This document shows, piece by piece, positions 17,444-26,605 of a stretch of DNA of 64,000 bases. A program made the position numbers and the translations under genes. The notes below the pieces were generated by a model. That model saw nothing but the letters and a program-made list of their open reading frames with translations. It did not search any database and was not told where the DNA came from. This DNA comes from JAHCHG01 sp041394845 (GTDB taxonomy: Bacteria; Acidobacteriota; Blastocatellia; Pyrinomonadales; Pyrinomonadaceae), in assembly GCA_041394845.1 (NCBI GenBank), contig JAWKHL010000006.1, forward strand, positions 248,001-312,000, given 5' to 3'. Every line of letters begins with the position of its first letter. Position 1 is the stretch's first letter.

Positions 17444-18922
17444 ATGGCGGCTGAATTGCAACCCGGAAAAATCTCTCTGGGAAACTGGATTTCTGAAAAC
17501 ACCGAATTCGAGCGGATCAAACATCGATTGCTCCAGGCTCCGTCGCGCGGAATTTCCGCCTGGATGCGGACGACCGCCGGGGTCGTCGCCTTTTTGTTCT
17601 TCCTGCAATTTCTGACCGGCATCCTGCTGGCCTTTCAATATGTTCCGACGGTCGAAAACGCTTATACGACGGTTGCTTACATCGAACAGGCGATCAAATC
17701 CGGCTCGTTCGTCCGATCCCTTCATTATCACTCGTCGATCCTTCTGCCCGTCGCTCTTTTGGCTCATCTGGGGCAGATGATCGGTCGCCGGGTTTACGCC
17801 CGGGATCTGACGGCCTGGAGTTTTTGCCTGCTTTTTTTGGCGCTTGTCCTGGCGGCCGGGGCGACCGGATACGCACTTCCGTGGGACGCCCGGGCCTTTA
17901 ACGGGGTCAACATCGCAGTCGCTCTGGCGGGGAACGTCCCTTTTATCGGAACTTTTCTGAAAAGCTGGTTGCAGAACGGAACGGACATCTCGACGCTGAC
18001 CCTGTCGCGCTTTTACGGACTTCACGTTTTTATCGTTCCGTTTTTGATTTTGCTTTCGGTCGCCGCACGGGTTTTCTTTTTCGGAAAAAACAAAGCCCCG
18101 TTCGACGCTTCGGAATACGGGCGATGGCTGTCCGGTCAGCTTATCCGGAACGCCGTCGTGATCGGTCTTTTGTTTTTCGGTCTGGCATTGTTCTCCGCCC
18201 GGTTTTCCGCCCCGTTCGGCCCTCCGGCGGCCGACTCGGCCAACTATCTGCCGCGCCCCGGACCGCAGTTTTTGTGGCTTTTCGAAATGCAGAAATACAC
18301 CGACGGCCCGGTCGCCGCCTGTCTGGCGTTCGGTCTTCCGGCGCTCGTCATCGGGGGTCTGTTCGCAATTCCCCTGATCCTGAAAACCGGCAAGTTCAAA
18401 ATCGGCAGGCTCGGGACGGCGACGATGACGGCGATCTTCCTGGCGGGGATCGGTCTGATCGGCGGTTTGACCGCTCTGGCCGTTTATCAGGATTTGCGCG
18501 ATCCGCGCATCAAGCGCCAACTGGCCGAACAGGAAAAAACCGAGAACGAATTCAGAAACGAGACCTTTAAGCCCCGAATCGTCCGGCTGGGGCTGATACC
18601 GGAGAAGCTCCCTGAAAGCCGAACGGGGGAGGGCGGCGGGGACGGTTCCTCCGATCCGACTGAAACCGCCTCCGCCGTCCCGAACGCCTATCGCGTCAAC
18701 TGCGCCAAATGTCATGGGGCGAACGGCGAGGGAACGACGAAATTCCCCCCGTTGACCGGAACGACGACCCGCGATGAGGACAGACTTTCCGACGAGGCGC
18801 TGATTGAGATCATCAACGATCCGAAGGCCTACGGCTTGAGCGCCGAGATGCCCTCTTTTAAGGACAAGATGACCGAAGAGGAAAAACGCGAGATCGTCGA
18901 TTACATCAAATCGCTCAAATAA
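17444..18922 (+). CDS. Cytochrome b fused to a C-terminal cytochrome c domain
   Basis: 492 residues. Residues 1 to about 225 match the four-helix cytochrome b core and about 225-350 the subunit IV part; about 395-492 is a monoheme cytochrome c (C420-A-K-C-H424). Helix B has its heme pair H94 and H108. In helix D, H194 is present but the position 15 residues later, normally His, is R209 (SVAARVFFF). The quinol-site PEWY motif is replaced: LPRPGPQFLWLF at 269-280, where relatives have LPRPEWYFLWLF. So one b-heme ligand and the Qo glutamate appear absent. The fusion resembles QcrB/QcrC hybrids of menaquinol reductases. Whether it still oxidises quinol by a normal Q cycle is doubtful. Confidence 0.85.
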   Translation: MAAELQPGKISLGNWISENTEFERIKHRLLQAPSRGISAWMRTTAGVVAFLFFLQFLTGILLAFQYVPTVENAYTTVAYIEQAIKSGSFVRSLHYHSSILLPVALLAHLGQMIGRRVYARDLTAWSFCLLFLALVLAAGATGYALPWDARAFNGVNIAVALAGNVPFIGTFLKSWLQNGTDISTLTLSRFYGLHVFIVPFLILLSVAARVFFFGKNKAPFDASEYGRWLSGQLIRNAVVIGLLFFGLALFSARFSAPFGPPAADSANYLPRPGPQFLWLFEMQKYTDGPVAACLAFGLPALVIGGLFAIPLILKTGKFKIGRLGTATMTAIFLAGIGLIGGLTALAVYQDLRDPRIKRQLAEQEKTENEFRNETFKPRIVRLGLIPEKLPESRTGEGGGDGSSDPTETASAVPNAYRVNCAKCHGANGEGTTKFPPLTGTTTRDEDRLSDEALIEIINDPKAYGLSAEMPSFKDKMTEEEKREIVDYIKSLK

Positions 18923-18978
18923 TTTACGGGCGAGATCAATCAATTCAAAGATTTTCTGAACAAAAGGAGAGACGTTAA

Positions 18979-19359
18979 ATGAAATACAAATTATCAGCTC
19001 AAACCCGATTGGCGATCGCTTTGATCCCACTGACTTTCGCCCTGCTGGTGGTTCTGGCAACCGACGCCGGCCGAAGAAGTCTGGCCGATTCGAAGAAACT
19101 GACCGAACCCGTTTCCAAAACCGACGCGGCGGCGAACTACTCCAAATACTGCGCCCGGTGTCACGGGTCGGACGGACAGGCCAAAACCGCCAAGGGCAAA
19201 CAGACGCACGCCACCGATCTGACCAAAAGCCGGATCGGGAACGCCGCCGGGATAAAGGTCATCGCCAAAGGAAAAGAACTGATGCCGGGATTCAATGACA
19301 ATCTTTCGGGCGAAGAAATTCAGAGCCTGATGAATTACATCCGCGGTTTCCGCAAGTAA
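18979..19359 (+). CDS. Small exported monoheme cytochrome c
   Basis: 126 residues after AAAGGAG. An uncleaved or cleaved N-terminal hydrophobic helix (10-28) leads to a periplasmic domain with C58-A-R-C61-H62 and a downstream Met candidate (LMPGF) as sixth ligand. Class I cytochrome c fold. It lies 56 nt after the cytochrome b-c fusion and is the likely mobile or tethered acceptor for that complex. Confidence 0.9.
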   Translation: MKYKLSAQTRLAIALIPLTFALLVVLATDAGRRSLADSKKLTEPVSKTDAAANYSKYCARCHGSDGQAKTAKGKQTHATDLTKSRIGNAAGIKVIAKGKELMPGFNDNLSGEEIQSLMNYIRGFRK

Positions 19360-19431
19360 AGTCCGGCGCAAAAGAAGACAAAGTATTTGGAATGCTCAAG
19401 CATTTGATTCATAGCTAAGGAGGACAAGGTC

Positions 19432-20892
19432 ATGAAATTGACAGCCAAAAAATTAAAAGTTTTGTTTTTACTGATCTTTGCGGGGTTAGCCATTTTGACC
19501 ATTACATCGAACCGGCATTTTGCCAATCGGACAGCGGCTTCAATTTCAGGACCTCCCGCCTCCAGAACCGGCGCGCCGGGAGAACAGAACTGCACCGACT
19601 GTCATTCGCAAAATGCGGGCAGCGGACAATTTTCCATCATCGCACCCGCCGCCTACACGCCGGGACAGACCTATCAGATCCAGGTCAAGCACGTAACCGG
19701 CGACACGACCCGCAAACGCTGGGGATTTGAAATGACTTCGCTGGCCGGAAATCAGATGGCCGGAAGTTTCGGCAACCTCGGCGGAACGACCAGAATCCGT
19801 TCGGGTTCGGTCGGAGGCAACAACCGCGATTACATCGAACAAACGACGGCCGGAACCTTTGCCAATCAGACGGGGGGAGCGACCTGGACGTTTGACTGGA
19901 CGGCTCCGGCGAGCGATGTCGGGCCGGTCACCTTGTACGCCGCCGGAATCCAGGCCAACAACAACGGGAATGAGGACGGAGACCAGATGTATCTGGCCAA
20001 TGTCGCCGTCCAGCCGATGCAGACGGTCGTCGTCCATCACGTCTTTTCTGATTTCGACGGCGACGGGCGGGCCGATCCCAGCGTTTTCCGCCCGGTCAGC
20101 GGAATCTGGTATTTGAACCGCAGTTCCGGCGGATTTTCCGCCGCCCAGTTGGGCATCTCGACCGACCATCTGGTTCCGGCCGATTACGACGGAGACGACA
20201 AAGCCGACATCGCCGTCTGGCGCGAGGATGCACCGATGCTGGCCGCTTTCTACATCCTGCAAAGTTCCGACAACACTTTGCGGATCGAACCGTTCGGGCA
20301 GACCGGCGACAATCCGTCGGTGGTCTGCGACTGGGACGGCGACGGACGGGCCGATCCGGCCGTTTACCGCGATGCGGCCGTCGGTTCGCAAAGCTACTTC
20401 TACTACATCGGTTCCAGCAACAATCCCGGCGGAAACATCACTTATCTGCCCTGGGGAACGACCGGCGACCGGCCGATGCGGGGTGATTTCGACGGCGATT
20501 CCAAAGCCGATCTGGCCGTTTTCAGGCCGTCAAATGCGACATGGTACATCCGGAACAGTTCCAACAATCAACTGCGGACGGAGTTTTGGGGACTGGGGAG
20601 CGACAAATTTGTTTCAGCCGACTATGACGGTGACGGCAAAACCGACCCGGCCGTTTTCCGGAACGGGGTTTGGTACGTCAAACAAAGTTCCAACGGTCAG
20701 GCGGCTTTTTACAACTGGGGCCTCAACACGGACATTCTCGTTCCGGCCGATTACGACGGGGACGGGAAGGCCGATCCGGCCGTTTACCGCGGCGGTATCT
20801 GGTACATCCGGATGAGCGGCAGCGGCAGTTTGAGCGCGCAGAGTTTCGGTTCAGCTTCGGACATGGCCGTGCCGAATTCATACGTCCAGTAA
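19432..20892 (+). CDS. Secreted Reeler-like (choice-of-anchor V type) protein with a CxxCH heme site and FG-GAP repeats
   Basis: 486 residues after AAGGAGG. Signal peptide 1-32; C54-T-D-C57-H58 is a c-type heme attachment site in the family-typical SGPPASRTGAPGEQNC context; residues about 60-200 form a Reeler-like beta domain; about 205-486 are six FG-GAP repeats with DxDGDGKAD calcium loops, as in the peptidase at 5435. Position in the Rieske/cytochrome operon and the heme site suggest a surface electron acceptor or a heme-bearing adhesin. Function unproven; the domain order is clear. Confidence 0.8.
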   Translation: MKLTAKKLKVLFLLIFAGLAILTITSNRHFANRTAASISGPPASRTGAPGEQNCTDCHSQNAGSGQFSIIAPAAYTPGQTYQIQVKHVTGDTTRKRWGFEMTSLAGNQMAGSFGNLGGTTRIRSGSVGGNNRDYIEQTTAGTFANQTGGATWTFDWTAPASDVGPVTLYAAGIQANNNGNEDGDQMYLANVAVQPMQTVVVHHVFSDFDGDGRADPSVFRPVSGIWYLNRSSGGFSAAQLGISTDHLVPADYDGDDKADIAVWREDAPMLAAFYILQSSDNTLRIEPFGQTGDNPSVVCDWDGDGRADPAVYRDAAVGSQSYFYYIGSSNNPGGNITYLPWGTTGDRPMRGDFDGDSKADLAVFRPSNATWYIRNSSNNQLRTEFWGLGSDKFVSADYDGDGKTDPAVFRNGVWYVKQSSNGQAAFYNWGLNTDILVPADYDGDGKADPAVYRGGIWYIRMSGSGSLSAQSFGSASDMAVPNSYVQ

Positions 20893-20983
20893 ATATCGGC
20901 AACGGCCCGCGCCGATACGGCAAAGCCTGTTGTTTCCGTGGTATCAGCGCAAATTTTTCATTAAAAAGCGGAGGCGCAAATCT

Positions 20984-22222
20984 ATGTTCGAAAAATTTCT
21001 GAACCGAAATTCATTTCAAAGAAACTTTCTCCTTCTCTTTTCGGTCGCTCTGATCGTGGGCGGTTGGACGAGCCCCGGCCTGGGTCAGACGGCGACCGCC
21101 TCGGCGGCGAAACCGGAAGCGGCGAAAACCGAACCGTCTGCCCCGTCCGCCGGAAAAAGCGATATCAAAGTTATCTTTGATGAGGCTCAGCCGGGCGTTT
21201 TGTTCGTCGAATCGAACGGCGAAAAAATCAGGATCGACGCCAACGGGAAAACGGTCGAAAAGCTGGCGGCCGCGACGGACGAGCCGGTCGAAGAAGCCGT
21301 CCCAAACTCCGCCGAAACCGCCGATCCGGGCGAGGCTCCGCCGGAGGAACAGGAGGAGGAAAGCGCCTATGATTTCGATCCGGGCTTCGAGCCTTTCGAT
21401 TATCGTTTGATCAATGTCCCGACGCCACGGAAAGTTCCCAAGGGAACGTGGAATATGTCTTTTACGCATCGCTTTTCGCAGCCCTTGCATCCCTTCGGCG
21501 AAAGCGGCAAAGCCCTGCTCGGGTTCGACAGTTTTTCCGCCTCCGGCTTCGGCATCAGCTACGGGATCACCGACAAATTATACGTCAACGTCTATCGTTC
21601 TCCGCTTTGCCAAAAAGGTTTGTGCCGGACGGTCGAGGTCGGTTTCGGTTATCACTGGACGGATCAGAACAAGAAATCGCCGATCGCCCTGACGACCTAT
21701 GCGAGCGTCGAAGGCAACGACAATTTCACCGAGGAATACACCTACAATTTTCAGGCGATGCTCTCGCACCGGATCGGTAAAAGGGTTTATCTGTTCTTTT
21801 CGCCGGCGGTTCATCTGAACGCCAACGGCCAGCATCGTTTCAACCCGCGGCCGGAAGATTATTTCCCGCCGGCCGAGGTCGCCAACACCTTCAAACTGCC
21901 GACCCACGGCGCTTCTTTCGGAATGGGAACGGCCGTTATGATCACGCCGACACTGCTCGGTCTTTTCGAATTCACGCCGCGCACCGGCTTCAAACTGGGC
22001 CGGGTCGATCCGGTCTTCGACCAGAATTTCAACGTCGTCGATTTCAACACCGTATCTTATCCCGAGATCGGTTTCGGAATTCAGAAAAACATCGGCAAAC
22101 ATTCGTTCACGCTGACCTTTTCCAACACCCAGACGACGACCACCAGCCGCTACAATTCGAGCAACATTCTGCTCAAACCGAGAAATTTCGTCATCGGTTT
22201 CAATCTGTTCCGAAGATGGTAA
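20984..22222 (+). CDS. DUF5777-type outer-membrane beta-barrel protein
   Basis: 412 residues from the ATG at 20984, chosen because GCGGAGG lies 10-12 nt upstream; a longer in-frame start at 20930 has none. Signal peptide ends near SPGLGQT, then an Ala/Glu/Pro-rich segment (30-130), then a beta-barrel with NVPTPRKVPKGTW and many alternating aromatic strands, ending in FRRW as outer-membrane barrels do. DUF5777 proteins often accompany CxxCH choice-of-anchor proteins. As the last gene of the respiratory cluster it may be the outer-membrane partner of the heme protein. A terminator overlaps its stop codon. Confidence 0.75.
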   Translation: MFEKFLNRNSFQRNFLLLFSVALIVGGWTSPGLGQTATASAAKPEAAKTEPSAPSAGKSDIKVIFDEAQPGVLFVESNGEKIRIDANGKTVEKLAAATDEPVEEAVPNSAETADPGEAPPEEQEEESAYDFDPGFEPFDYRLINVPTPRKVPKGTWNMSFTHRFSQPLHPFGESGKALLGFDSFSASGFGISYGITDKLYVNVYRSPLCQKGLCRTVEVGFGYHWTDQNKKSPIALTTYASVEGNDNFTEEYTYNFQAMLSHRIGKRVYLFFSPAVHLNANGQHRFNPRPEDYFPPAEVANTFKLPTHGASFGMGTAVMITPTLLGLFEFTPRTGFKLGRVDPVFDQNFNVVDFNTVSYPEIGFGIQKNIGKHSFTLTFSNTQTTTTSRYNSSNILLKPRNFVIGFNLFRRW

Positions 22223-22258
22223 AAAAAAGAGCGGAGGAAAATTTCCTCCGCTCTTTTT
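22222..22258. terminator. Bidirectional terminator between the barrel and MOSC genes
   Basis: AAAAAGAGCGGAGGAAA pairs with TTTCCTCCGCTCTTTTT. It starts at the last base of the barrel stop codon and serves both convergent genes. Confidence 0.9.
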
Positions 22259-22278
22259 CGATCCGTTTTATATTTACT

Positions 22279-22839
22279 TTAAGGAGTCTTTCTGATCGCA
22301 TCGCCGACGCGGATCGCGCCGGGTTCGATCACTTTGGCGTTGATCCCGCGCAGGTGAAGCTCTTTTCCGACCTCGGAATTGACGAACTTCATCGCTTCCA
22401 GCCCGAACCGTTCGACGAATTTTTTACAACCGTTGTGGGGAATGGCCGTGACTTCAATGACCGCCGAACCGACCGCCAGCCGCGTTCCCGGCGGGAGATT
22501 TTCGCCGCTCAGATCCAGATCGACGTACAGCTGGTCGCCGGCCAAAGCCCAGCGTTCCGGATTTTGCGCCACCAGAGCGGCGGCCCGCGCGTTCATGATG
22601 TTGAGCTGCATTTCGGGATGGCCGAAACCGTCGGTGGTGCGCGAACTGCCGCGCGTTTTCCAGTTGTCCCCGATGAGTCCCGATTCGAGATCAAGACGGC
22701 CTTCTTCGAGGACTTCTCTCTCGTTTTCCCCCGGACGACAAACGATCAACTTCAACACTCCCTCGTCTTTCGGCGATTGCCGGATCTCATCCAGACCGGC
22801 TTCGAGTTCGACCCTTGTCAAATGCTTTATTTCGGTCAT
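22279..22839 (-). CDS. MOSC-domain protein
   Basis: 186 residues. The sequence GDQLYVDLDLSGENLPPGTR and the conserved cysteine in PHNGCKKFVERFG mark the MOSC domain found at the C-terminus of molybdenum-cofactor sulfurases and in stand-alone sulfur carriers such as YiiM/YuaD. The Cys is thought to carry sulfur or bind Moco. There is no N-terminal beta-barrel or ferredoxin domain, so it is a stand-alone form. Substrate unknown; no molybdoenzyme is nearby. Confidence 0.85.
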   Translation of the reverse strand: MTEIKHLTRVELEAGLDEIRQSPKDEGVLKLIVCRPGENEREVLEEGRLDLESGLIGDNWKTRGSSRTTDGFGHPEMQLNIMNARAAALVAQNPERWALAGDQLYVDLDLSGENLPPGTRLAVGSAVIEVTAIPHNGCKKFVERFGLEAMKFVNSEVGKELHLRGINAKVIEPGAIRVGDAIRKTP

Positions 22840-22883
22840 AAAATCCTCACTCGATTTTTTTTACAAAGATTCCCTTTAGCAAA

Positions 22884-23498
22884 TCAGATCTCGTGCCGGT
22901 TGGCCAGCGCCTTGTCCATCGTCACCTCATCGACGAATTCCAGATCAGATCCGACCGGCATTCCCATGGCGATCCGCGTCGTCCTCACTCCGAGGGGCTT
23001 CAGAAGACGGGCCAGATAATTGGCCGTCGCTTCGCCTTCGGTCGTCGGGTTGGTGGCGATGATGACCTCTTTGACCTCGACGCCCTCGTTGTTGTCGGGC
23101 GTCAGGCGCGGAAAGAGATTGGTGATCATCAGTTCGTCGGGACCGATCCCGCGAATCGGCGAAAGACTGCCGTGCAAAATGTGATAAAGACCTTTGTAGG
23201 AACGGGTTTTTTCGACGGCGACCAGATTGTAAGGCTCTTCGACGATGCAGATCTGCGACCGGTCGCGCGCGACCGAACTGCAATACATACACGGGTCAAC
23301 GTCGGTCAGATTGTTGCAGACCGAGCAGAAAACGATCTTTTCCTTGACTTCGCGCAAAGCCTCGATGAAGTTCTCGACCTTCTCTTCGGGAAGACGCAAA
23401 ATAAAAAAAGCCAGACGCTGGGCGCTTTTATGTCCGATGCCGGGCAGGCGTTTGAATTCATCGATCAGTTTGGCGACGGGTTCGGAATACTCTAGCAT
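22884..23498 (-). CDS. recR: Recombination protein RecR
   Basis: 204 residues, full length. A helix-hairpin-helix (LPGIGHKSAQRLAF), the C4 zinc finger (CSVCNN ... CMYC) and a Toprim domain (ICIVEEPYNL ... TEGEATANYL) appear in the family order. RecR forms a DNA clamp with RecO/RecF that loads RecA at gaps. The gene lies downstream of ybaB, as in many bacteria (dnaX-ybaB-recR); dnaX is not here. A heptad-repeat hairpin separates ybaB and recR. Confidence 0.97.
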   Translation of the reverse strand: MLEYSEPVAKLIDEFKRLPGIGHKSAQRLAFFILRLPEEKVENFIEALREVKEKIVFCSVCNNLTDVDPCMYCSSVARDRSQICIVEEPYNLVAVEKTRSYKGLYHILHGSLSPIRGIGPDELMITNLFPRLTPDNNEGVEVKEVIIATNPTTEGEATANYLARLLKPLGVRTTRIAMGMPVGSDLEFVDEVTMDKALANRHEI

Positions 23499-23600
23499 TT
23501 TGGATTTTAGATTTTGGATTTTGGATTATTGAAAATTTTGGATTGGAGTCTTAGTTGCAAAAACCCAATCCAAAATCGGCAATCTAAAATCCAAAATTAC
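23499..23600. repeat. Palindromic heptad repeat, TTTTGGA type, between ybaB and recR
   Basis: Units TTTTGGA, TTTTAGA, TTTTGGA, TTTTGGA on the left are mirrored by CCAATCC, AAAATC and TCTAAAATCCAAAATT on the right, so the whole spacer can fold into one hairpin. The ybaB stop codon (23597-23599) lies inside it. Confidence 0.75.
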
Positions 23601-23902
23601 ATAAGTCCCGGAGGCAGCATTCCGCCGAGTTGGCCTTTGAGCGATTCTTCGACCTTGCGGCGGGCTTCGTTGAGCGCCGCGACCGACAGATCCTGGATCA
23701 TTTCGACGTCGCCTTCACGGATCAGATCGGGCGAGATGACAAGTTCCAGAACCTCGAAATCGCCGCGCATCTTGACCGCGACGGCCCCGCCCCCGGCCGA
23801 TGCGTCAACCACCAGTTCCTTCATCTTCCGGCCCATTTCCTCCTGCATTTTCTGGGCCTGCTGCATCATCGAATTAATGTCAAATCCACCTGGTAATTTC
23901 AT
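23597..23902 (-). CDS. ybaB: YbaB/EbfC-family nucleoid-associated protein
   Basis: 101 residues, the family's usual length. MQQAQKMQEEMGRKMKEL is the N-terminal coiled helix, followed by VDASAGGGAVAVKMRGDFEV, the conserved beta hairpin. The protein binds DNA as a tweezer-shaped dimer. It sits directly upstream of recR on the same strand, the classic arrangement, with only the repeat hairpin between. Confidence 0.95.
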   Translation of the reverse strand: MKLPGGFDINSMMQQAQKMQEEMGRKMKELVVDASAGGGAVAVKMRGDFEVLELVISPDLIREGDVEMIQDLSVAALNEARRKVEESLKGQLGGMLPPGLM

Positions 23903-24023
23903 AATTTTTTATTCTCCATTTTTGCGAACAACTGCATTTTTTCAAGTAAGTCAGTATACCAAACGGCCGGTTAATTGTCTTGTTACACTCGTTTTAAAAC
24001 CGTCGGATCGGTTGATTGCTCCC

Positions 24024-24060
24024 GAAAATCCCAAATCCCAAATCCCAGTTCCGAAATCAC
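24024..24060. repeat. Heptad repeat, AAATCCC type
   Basis: Units GAAAATC, CCAAATC, CCAAATC, CCAGTTC, CGAAATC follow a strict 7-base period. The stop codon of the MocR gene (24057-24059) lies at its edge. Confidence 0.65.
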
Positions 24061-25535
24061 AACGCTTCACTCAATCGTCTGACGCCCTCCTCGATCTGCC
24101 GTTCATCGAAAGCCGTGTAGCCGAGGACAAGTCCGCCGCGCCGCTTTTTTTTGAGCGAATATGACGAAACCGGCGAAACCTTGATTCCCTTTTCGGCGGC
24201 TTTGTCCGCCACCCGGCGGTCATCGACGCCCTCCGGAAGCCAGCCGACCAGATGCATCCCGGCGGCCGCTTTTTTAACTTCAAGCCGACCTTTGAGATGT
24301 TTTTCGCACGCCGCCACCAGCGCCCGCTGGCGGTGTTCGTATAACAGCCGCATTCGCCGGACGTGACGGGCGAAATGGCCTTCGGCGATGAATTCCGCCA
24401 GAACGGCCTGATCGAAAGCGGCCGAATGAACGTCCCCGAGCGCCCGCGCACCGCCGTAAACATCGACCAGTTCCGGCGGAACCACCGCGCATCCGATCCT
24501 CAGCCCCGGAAAAATGGTTTTGCTGAACGTGCCGACGTAGATGACGCGCCCCGCTTTATCCAGCCCCTGCAAAGAGGCCAGCGGGCGACCGGCGTAACGG
24601 TACTCGCTGTTGTAATCGTCCTCGATGATCCAGGCGTTGTTTTGTTCTGCCCAGTCGAGCAGAGCCAGACGGCGCGCCAGATTCATCGTCGCGCCGAGCG
24701 GGTATTGATGCGACGGCGTGGCGTAAACGAGTTTGGCCCGCGCGCCCGCACCCGGAATTTTGGCCGGGTTCAGACCTTCTTCATCGACCTCGACCGGAAC
24801 GATGCGGGCGCCGGTCGCGGCAAATGAACCGCAGGCTTCCCGATAACACGGGTCTTCGACCAGAACCGCATCATTTTCCGTCAGAAAGATCCGCGCCGTC
24901 AGATCCAACGCCTGTTGGGCCCCGGAAGTGATGACCACCTGTTCGGCGGAACAATTGACTCCGCGGGCCGATCCGAGATGGGCTGCGACCGCCTGACGAA
25001 GCGGATAAAACCCGCGCGGATCGCCGTAGCCGAGGATCGAACGGGGCGGATTTTTGTGATATTTGGCGGCGATCCGCCACCAGATCTCAAAAGGAAACAG
25101 GTCGATCGCCGTCAGGCCGTTTTGAAAAGGTCTGAACTGCGTCCCCGCGTGAACGCGGGCGCTTTGAACATCGCCGGAAAGCAATTTCCGGCCGAACGGC
25201 GAAAGCGGAGCCGGGGGGTTTGTTCCGGCCGCCGACCTCTCCCCTTTCTCCGCGCCGGTTTGCAAAAGATCGTCGGGCAAAGCGGGAGCGACGAAGGTTC
25301 CCGCTCCGATCTTGCCGATGAGATACCCTTCGGCCAGCAGTTGTTCGTAGGCGTTGACCACCGTGATGCGCGAGACGCCCAGATTCCGGGCCAGTTCGCG
25401 CGTCGAGGGAAGGCGCGTTTTGGAAGCGAATTCGCCCCGCAGGATCGCCAGGCGAACGGCCTCGTAGATCTGCCGGTAAAGAGGCGCGCGGCTTTCGCTT
25501 TGGCGCAGGTCGATAAACGGAATCTGTTCTTTCAC
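24057..25535 (-). CDS. MocR/PdxR-type regulator (GntR helix-turn-helix fused to class I aminotransferase domain)
   Basis: 492 residues from GTG at 25535. Residues 15-82 are a GntR-type winged helix (LPSTRELARNLGVSRITVVN); about 130-490 is an aminotransferase-like domain with the PLP lysine K339 in GTFSKTIFPGLR and EDDYNSEYRY. MocR proteins use PLP or an amine as effector, and several control pyridoxal synthesis. An IS4 element sits three bases upstream: the 9-bp target duplication TTTCACAAT contains the start codon, so the frame is intact but the native upstream region now lies beyond 26713. Expression must come from inside the IS or be lost. Confidence 0.92.
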   Translation of the reverse strand: MKEQIPFIDLRQSESRAPLYRQIYEAVRLAILRGEFASKTRLPSTRELARNLGVSRITVVNAYEQLLAEGYLIGKIGAGTFVAPALPDDLLQTGAEKGERSAAGTNPPAPLSPFGRKLLSGDVQSARVHAGTQFRPFQNGLTAIDLFPFEIWWRIAAKYHKNPPRSILGYGDPRGFYPLRQAVAAHLGSARGVNCSAEQVVITSGAQQALDLTARIFLTENDAVLVEDPCYREACGSFAATGARIVPVEVDEEGLNPAKIPGAGARAKLVYATPSHQYPLGATMNLARRLALLDWAEQNNAWIIEDDYNSEYRYAGRPLASLQGLDKAGRVIYVGTFSKTIFPGLRIGCAVVPPELVDVYGGARALGDVHSAAFDQAVLAEFIAEGHFARHVRRMRLLYEHRQRALVAACEKHLKGRLEVKKAAAGMHLVGWLPEGVDDRRVADKAAEKGIKVSPVSSYSLKKKRRGGLVLGYTAFDERQIEEGVRRLSEAL

Positions 25536-25538
25536 AAT

Positions 25539-26605
25539 CTAAGTACAGGACAAAAGAACCGTAAGCTGTTGAAAGCGTTGCTTTTGTCTTAAATTTGTGG
25601 TCAATTGGCAAAAGCAGTTCCGTAAAGTCTCAAAGCCCAGACGAAAAAGGCTCTTTTCCAAGCGACCGTGTTTCTTTGTTTTCAAGGGCGTTGTCTGAAC
25701 TTCAAGTTCTCCGGCGAGCATCGCCCAACTGACCGCCATCGTTAATAACGATAACAATTTCGCGATCCTTTCAACTTCCGTCAGATGCGTGTCCTCAAGC
25801 CGAAAGCCCCGTGTTTTCAAGATTCCGAACAAGGTCTCGATTTTCCACCTTTCGCCATATTCGAGCAAGATCCGTCCGCTTTGCTCCGAAGAGATGACCA
25901 ACACCTGATCGCCGTCCGCTTTTCGACAGACCGCCACAAACACCGCCTCAGTCCATAACCGACGCTTTCCCCGCAACTCGATTCGTTCATTAATCTTTAA
26001 GGTTCGACACAAATGCGAAGCTCTCACCTGTGTGCCTCGGGCATTCGTGATCCGATAACTCGCCTTGATCCTGAGCCGATACGAAATCTCGTTTTCAATC
26101 AAATATTTGAGCCATGCTTTTGAACAAAATTCACGATCAGCCGTCACGAATCTGATACTTTCCGCTCCAAATTCGTCGATGAATTTCTGCAAGATCTCTT
26201 TTCGTTCTGCATCGTCCGAACAGCCTTTTTCATCTAAAACCGTCCACAACAACGGAATCGAAATATTCCGGTAAGCGATCGACAGCATCAACACATTGAC
26301 CCATTGCTTTCCCAATTGCCACTCGGTACGGTCAATCGCAATCGTGTAGAATGACTCGATTTTCAACAATCTGAGCGTTAAGCGCGCGATTTCAACCTGC
26401 GAGACGGAAAAAAACGCAGAAACCGCTGCAAGCGCTTGTAATTGGAAGCGACCTTCGCGTGACCTGAAAAAACACAGGCGATTTTCGCTAAGTTAACCGT
26501 CTGCACCTGAAACAAGGCGACCAGAAAACGCGCCAGAAACTTGATTCGCGCTCGATTCCACGATAAATTTTGAGCAAGTATTTGCTCTAACGAGTAAATA
26601 TCCAT
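25539..26605 (-). CDS. IS4-family transposase, split by a -1 frameshift at a T7 run
   Basis: Two frames join: an N-terminal 75-codon frame from ATG at 26605 and a 276-codon frame to TAG at 25539-25541, the outermost bases of the IS. Together they give about 355 residues. Catalytic residues are D in AIDRTEW, D in TADREF and E in the YREK-like Y-G-E-R-W-K-I-E-(6)-K. The zero frame reads CGT TTT TTT CCG; slipping back one base gives the continuous LRFFSVSQVEIARL. The heptamer T-TTT-TTT (26408-26414) is a valid -1 slippery site or transcript-slippage run, so this may be programmed rather than dead. Confidence 0.85.

Noticed and set aside
17435..19060. 541-codon frame on the minus strand
   Set aside because: Antisense to the cytochrome b-c gene; rich in Arg/Asp/Gly as shadows are, without domains.
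20040..20892. Regular repeats resembling an array
   Set aside because: The same FG-GAP coding repeats within the heme-site protein.
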